Shown piece after piece: positions 7,289-10,032 of a DNA stretch of 10,032 nucleotides. A program made the position numbers and the translations under genes. The notes under the pieces were generated by a model, which worked only from the letters and a program-made list of their open reading frames with translations, ran no database searches and had not been told where the DNA came from. Numbering within the stretch: the stretch's first letter is position 1; every line of letters begins with the position of its first letter. Source of the stretch: Sphingobacteriaceae bacterium (GTDB lineage: Bacteria; Bacteroidota; Bacteroidia; B-17B0; Aurantibacillaceae); the NCBI GenBank assembly GCA_025360355.1, contig JANYCL010000301.1:1-10032 (forward strand), read 5' to 3'.

Positions 7289-8679
7289 TATTTACCGATA
7301 CAAAACCGCGTGAATATTGAGGTAAGCAGATCATCGCTTGTCACTTCACCGGTGATACTACCTAATTCATCCAGTGCATAACGGATCTCCATTGCTAAAA
7401 GGTCGCCGGGGATCTTTTCATCCAAACCTTTTGACACTTTAATTAAAGCCTGATTGGCGCGTTTCAAAGAATCAGAGTGACGTGCATTCGTCACAATAGT
7501 TTCGGTGGTGTTTACAGTGCGTGCATCAAATAAACCAACGAGTTTACTTTTCAAATTATCAATATTTTTTGATTCTTTCGCTGAAATATATACGGGGGCA
7601 AATTCAGAAAATTCTTTTTGGAGCTCATTTATATCTTCAACATCAATTTTATTGGCAACAACAACCAATTGAGAAGTGCCGATATGTCTTCTTATCAGAT
7701 CAATTTCCATTGAGAGATCGCCTGCACTTAATTCATGGACATCAAATAGGTAAATAACAATCGCTGATTTTTTTATGACTTCAAAAGCTTTATTCACTCC
7801 CATTTGCTCTACAATATCTGTCGTGGTGCGAATGCCCGCCGTATCAATAAAACGAAACAACACACCTTCAATTACAATTTCATCTTCAATAGTATCACGT
7901 GTCGTCCCGGGAATTTCACTTACTATAGCTCTGTCATCATCTAATAAAACATTTAATAAAGTTGATTTTCCTGCATTTGGTTTGCCGACAATTGCAACAG
8001 GAATTCCATTTTTAATAACATTCCCGACTTCAAAACTATGAACCAATTTTTCGATGATGCCAATTATGCTTTGCACAAGATTCTTCAAATCATTTCTATT
8101 GGCGAATTCAACGTCTTCTTCCGAAAAATCCAATTCTAATTCAATTAAAGAAGCGAAATTTACCAAGTGATCGCGCAGTATTTTTATTTTGTTCGAGAAA
8201 CCACCACGCATTTGCTGCATCGCCACCTGATGTGATAAACCGGAATTACTTGCAATAAGATCAGCTACCGCTTCTGCTTGCGACAAATCAAATTTCCCAT
8301 TTAAAAATGCACGCAATGTAAATTCACCTGCATTCGCCATCCGTGCGCCATACTTTAATATTAACTGTAAGATCTGTTGCTGAATATAAGTTGAACCATG
8401 ACAAGAAATCTCAATGCTATCTTCCCCTGTATAAGAATGAGGATTTTTAAAAATAGTAACTAAAACTTCATCAATTATTAAACCGCCTTCTGCGATCAAA
8501 CCAAAATGTACGGTATGACTTTTTTCAGAAGCAATTTTTTTTGGCTTCAACTCTTTATCGAAAAATATTTTCTCAGTTACTTCAAATGATTTTTTTCCAC
8601 TTAAACGAATAATAGCAATGGCACCACTTCCGTGAGGAGTTGCGAGAGCTGTTATTGTATCGTTCAATTGGAGTTTCAT
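7288..8679 (-). CDS. mnmE: tRNA uridine-5-carboxymethylaminomethyl(34) synthesis GTPase MnmE (TrmE)
   Basis: MnmE works in the cytoplasm with MnmG to install the carboxymethylaminomethyl group on U34 of tRNAs reading NNA/NNG codons, using GTP and a folate one-carbon unit. The protein has 463 residues, normal for the family. The N-terminal folate-binding domain starts MKLQLNDTITALATPHGSGA and holds SCHG (92-95) and GEFTLRAFLNGK (118-129). The inserted G domain shows G1 GKPNAGKST (232-240), G2 GTTRDT (258-263), G3 DTAG (279-282), G4 NKID (343-346) and a G5-like ISAKE (365-369). The helical domain ends in the diagnostic CIGK (460-463) with the conserved cysteine. All signature residues are present. 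The start is the ATG at 8679, which gives the standard N-terminus. The stop overlaps the glycosyltransferase start by one base. A promoter-like sequence lies at 8720-8749, so mnmE probably leads a two-gene unit. The gene is separated from citrate synthase by a terminator. Confidence 0.98.
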   Translation of the reverse strand: MKLQLNDTITALATPHGSGAIAIIRLSGKKSFEVTEKIFFDKELKPKKIASEKSHTVHFGLIAEGGLIIDEVLVTIFKNPHSYTGEDSIEISCHGSTYIQQQILQLILKYGARMANAGEFTLRAFLNGKFDLSQAEAVADLIASNSGLSHQVAMQQMRGGFSNKIKILRDHLVNFASLIELELDFSEEDVEFANRNDLKNLVQSIIGIIEKLVHSFEVGNVIKNGIPVAIVGKPNAGKSTLLNVLLDDDRAIVSEIPGTTRDTIEDEIVIEGVLFRFIDTAGIRTTTDIVEQMGVNKAFEVIKKSAIVIYLFDVHELSAGDLSMEIDLIRRHIGTSQLVVVANKIDVEDINELQKEFSEFAPVYISAKESKNIDNLKSKLVGLFDARTVNTTETIVTNARHSDSLKRANQALIKVSKGLDEKIPGDLLAMEIRYALDELGSITGEVTSDDLLTSIFTRFCIGK

Positions 8680-8719
8680 TTTTTTTACCAGGATGAAGTT
8701 AAATTTGTTCTTAAATCAA

Positions 8720-8749
8720 ATTATACAAATTTATACTTCATTCAATCAA
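8720..8749 (-). promoter_or_regulatory. Putative promoter of the mnmE-glycosyltransferase unit
   Basis: On the minus strand, TTGATT (8749-8744) and TATAAT (8725-8720) are 18 bases apart, about 40 bases before the mnmE ATG. TAAATTTG (8733-8726), which matches the Bacteroidota -7 consensus TAnnTTTG, overlaps the same region but lacks a clear TTTG about 20 bases upstream. The -35-like box begins inside the T-tract of the citrate synthase terminator. This is a sequence match only. Confidence 0.4.
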
Positions 8750-8775
8750 AAAACCCAGTCGAAAGGACTGGGTTT
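8748..8775 (-). terminator. Rho-independent terminator of the citrate synthase gene
   Basis: AAACCCAGTC (8751-8760) and GACTGGGTTT (8766-8775) form a perfect 10-bp stem with a 5-base loop. On the minus strand the stem runs into six T (8753-8748). It lies 5 bases past the citrate synthase stop at 8780. On the plus strand the following sequence (CATTTTAAG) is a poorer tract, so the minus direction is preferred. Confidence 0.9.
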
Positions 8776-8779
8776 CATT

Positions 8780-10032
8780 TTAAGTTGTTTTTGTTTCCTG
8801 CGCCGCTTTAATTTTTGCTTTAATGGCTTCGGTAGTTGTTGAATTCGGTCGTTCAATTGCTGAACCTGTTGCTCTGTCCCAAATTAAACTGGCTAAAACT
8901 CCAAGCGAACGGCTTACACCAAATAACACAGTGTAAAAATCATATTCATGCATTCCGTAGTGAACTAACAATGCACCTGAGTGCGCATCCACATTCGGCC
9001 AAGGGTTTTTAATTTTTCCTGTCGCTTCCAAAATTGGAGGAGCAACTTCATAAACCATTTGAACTATCTCACAAATATCATCGTGCTTGATCCACGTTCT
9101 GTAAAAATCCTGTTGTGCAGTAAAGCGAGGATCTGTTTTACGTAATACGGCATGGCCATATCCCGGAACAACTTTTCCTTCAGCTAAAGTTTTCTTAATG
9201 TATTCTGCAATTTGTTCTTTAGTTGGTAATCCTCCTCCTAAATTTTCTTTCAATTCCATTATCCAATTCAACACTTCTTGATTTGCTAAACCGTGTAACG
9301 GTCCTGCTAAACCATTCATACCTGCTGCAAAAGATAAATAAGGATCGCTTAACGCAGAACCAACTAAGTGAGTTGTATGCGCTGAAACGTTTCCACCTTC
9401 ATGATCAACGTGAATTGTTTGATACAAACGCATCAAACGTTTAAAATCTACTTGATCGTAACCTAACATGTGTGCAAAGTTTGCCGCCCAGTCTAATTTA
9501 TGATCCGGTTCAATGTGTGCACCGTTTTTATATTTACGACGGTAAATGTATGCTGCAATACGCGGTAAACGCGCAATTAAATTCATTGAATCTTCGTAAG
9601 CGTAATCCCAATAATCTTTTTTGCTCATGCCTTTTGCATACGCTTTTGCAAAAACGCTTTCTGTTTGCATGGCCATTACACCAATAACAAATTGAGTCAT
9701 TGGATGTGCATCAACAGGTAGTTCTTCGATAACATCAAAAACGTGTTTCGGAACGTTGCTGCGTTTCATCCATTCGTTGGTGATGAATGTAACATCATCT
9801 TGCGATGGTAATTCACCAACTAACATTAAATAAAATATTCCTTCCGGTAACGGTTCTGTTCCACCCGGAGCTTTTGGTAATTGTTTTCTTAATTCAGGAA
9901 TAGAATATCCTCTGAAACGGATTCCTTCGTCTGCATCTAATTTAGAAGTTTCGGTAACCATTCCTAACATGCCGCGCATACCTTGGTAAACTTGCGCAAC
10001 AGTTATATCACCCATTTTTAAATCGCCATGAT
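8780..10032 (-). CDS. Citrate synthase, mitochondrial/eukaryote-like type (5' partial at window edge)
   Basis: The enzyme condenses acetyl-CoA and oxaloacetate to citrate, the entry step of the TCA cycle, in the cytoplasm. Numbering from the ATG at 10015, the catalytic residues correspond to pig-heart His274, His320 and Asp375: His241 in LHGLANQEV, His288 in VPGYGHAVLRKTDPR and Asp343 in NVDAHSG. Substrate-binding arginines are visible in RKTDPR, GVSRSLG and ERPNS. Segments such as HVDHEGGNVSAHT, LVGSALSDPYLSFAAG, NPWPNVDAHSG and DEGIRFRGYSIPE read like the mitochondrial enzyme rather than the hexameric GltA usual in bacteria. The ATG at 10015 is probably not the start. The frame stays open to the window edge, and the extra codons (HGDLK before MGDITV) line up with the QHG...VGQITV segment of animal mitochondrial citrate synthase. 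The gene therefore very likely begins beyond base 10032 and lacks perhaps 30-40 codons here. The stop at 8780 is followed at once by a strong terminator, so it ends its transcript. Assignment as citrate synthase is secure; the exact start is not. Confidence 0.96.
   Translation of the reverse strand, partial: HGDLKMGDITVAQVYQGMRGMLGMVTETSKLDADEGIRFRGYSIPELRKQLPKAPGGTEPLPEGIFYLMLVGELPSQDDVTFITNEWMKRSNVPKHVFDVIEELPVDAHPMTQFVIGVMAMQTESVFAKAYAKGMSKKDYWDYAYEDSMNLIARLPRIAAYIYRRKYKNGAHIEPDHKLDWAANFAHMLGYDQVDFKRLMRLYQTIHVDHEGGNVSAHTTHLVGSALSDPYLSFAAGMNGLAGPLHGLANQEVLNWIMELKENLGGGLPTKEQIAEYIKKTLAEGKVVPGYGHAVLRKTDPRFTAQQDFYRTWIKHDDICEIVQMVYEVAPPILEATGKIKNPWPNVDAHSGALLVHYGMHEYDFYTVLFGVSRSLGVLASLIWDRATGSAIERPNSTTTEAIKAKIKAAQETKTT

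Noticed and set aside
7521..8041. Two plus-strand open frames antisense to mnmE
   Set aside because: They overlap the conserved G domain of MnmE; their residues are the complement of conserved motifs, not a protein family I recognise.
9223..9687. Two plus-strand open frames antisense to citrate synthase
   Set aside because: They lie opposite highly conserved enzyme sequence and have no support of their own.

Overview
The window is AT-rich chromosomal DNA from a member of the Bacteroidota, most likely an environmental or uncultured lineage. The clearest marker is the large secreted protein in the middle. It carries a type IX secretion (T9SS) type A C-terminal sorting domain, which is essentially restricted to this phylum, together with a Bacteroidota-style BNR/Asp-box propeller. 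The absence of clear Shine-Dalgarno sequences before the starts fits the same phylum.

Layout: (1) Bases 2-1501 (+) are the 3' half of a UvrD/AddA-like helicase fused to a RecB-family PD-(D/E)XK nuclease; the gene begins before the window. (2) A short convergent gap holds a terminator for the opposite strand. (3) Bases 1556-5518 (-) encode a 1320-residue secreted protein: signal peptide, a probable double beta-propeller with nine clear Asp-boxes, a PKD domain, five tandem Ig-like repeats and a T9SS sorting tail. (4) A 138-bp gap carries a 28-bp imperfect palindrome and a sigma70-like promoter. (5) Bases 5657-7288 (-) encode a multi-pass GT-C (family 39-like) glycosyltransferase. Its start codon overlaps the stop of (6) mnmE (7288-8679, -), the tRNA U34-modification GTPase. 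(7) A 100-bp gap holds a strong intrinsic terminator and a promoter-like sequence. (8) Bases 8780-10032 (-) are a citrate synthase of the mitochondrial/eukaryote-like type, still open at the window edge.

The genes do not form one pathway. mnmE and the glycosyltransferase look like a translationally coupled pair. The helicase-nuclease, the secreted propeller protein and citrate synthase look like separate transcription units. I saw no mobile element, CRISPR array, RNA gene or evident new multi-gene system. The points most worth a second look are the eukaryote-like citrate synthase, the repeat architecture of the T9SS cargo protein, the palindrome at 5617-5644 and the mnmE/glycosyltransferase coupling.
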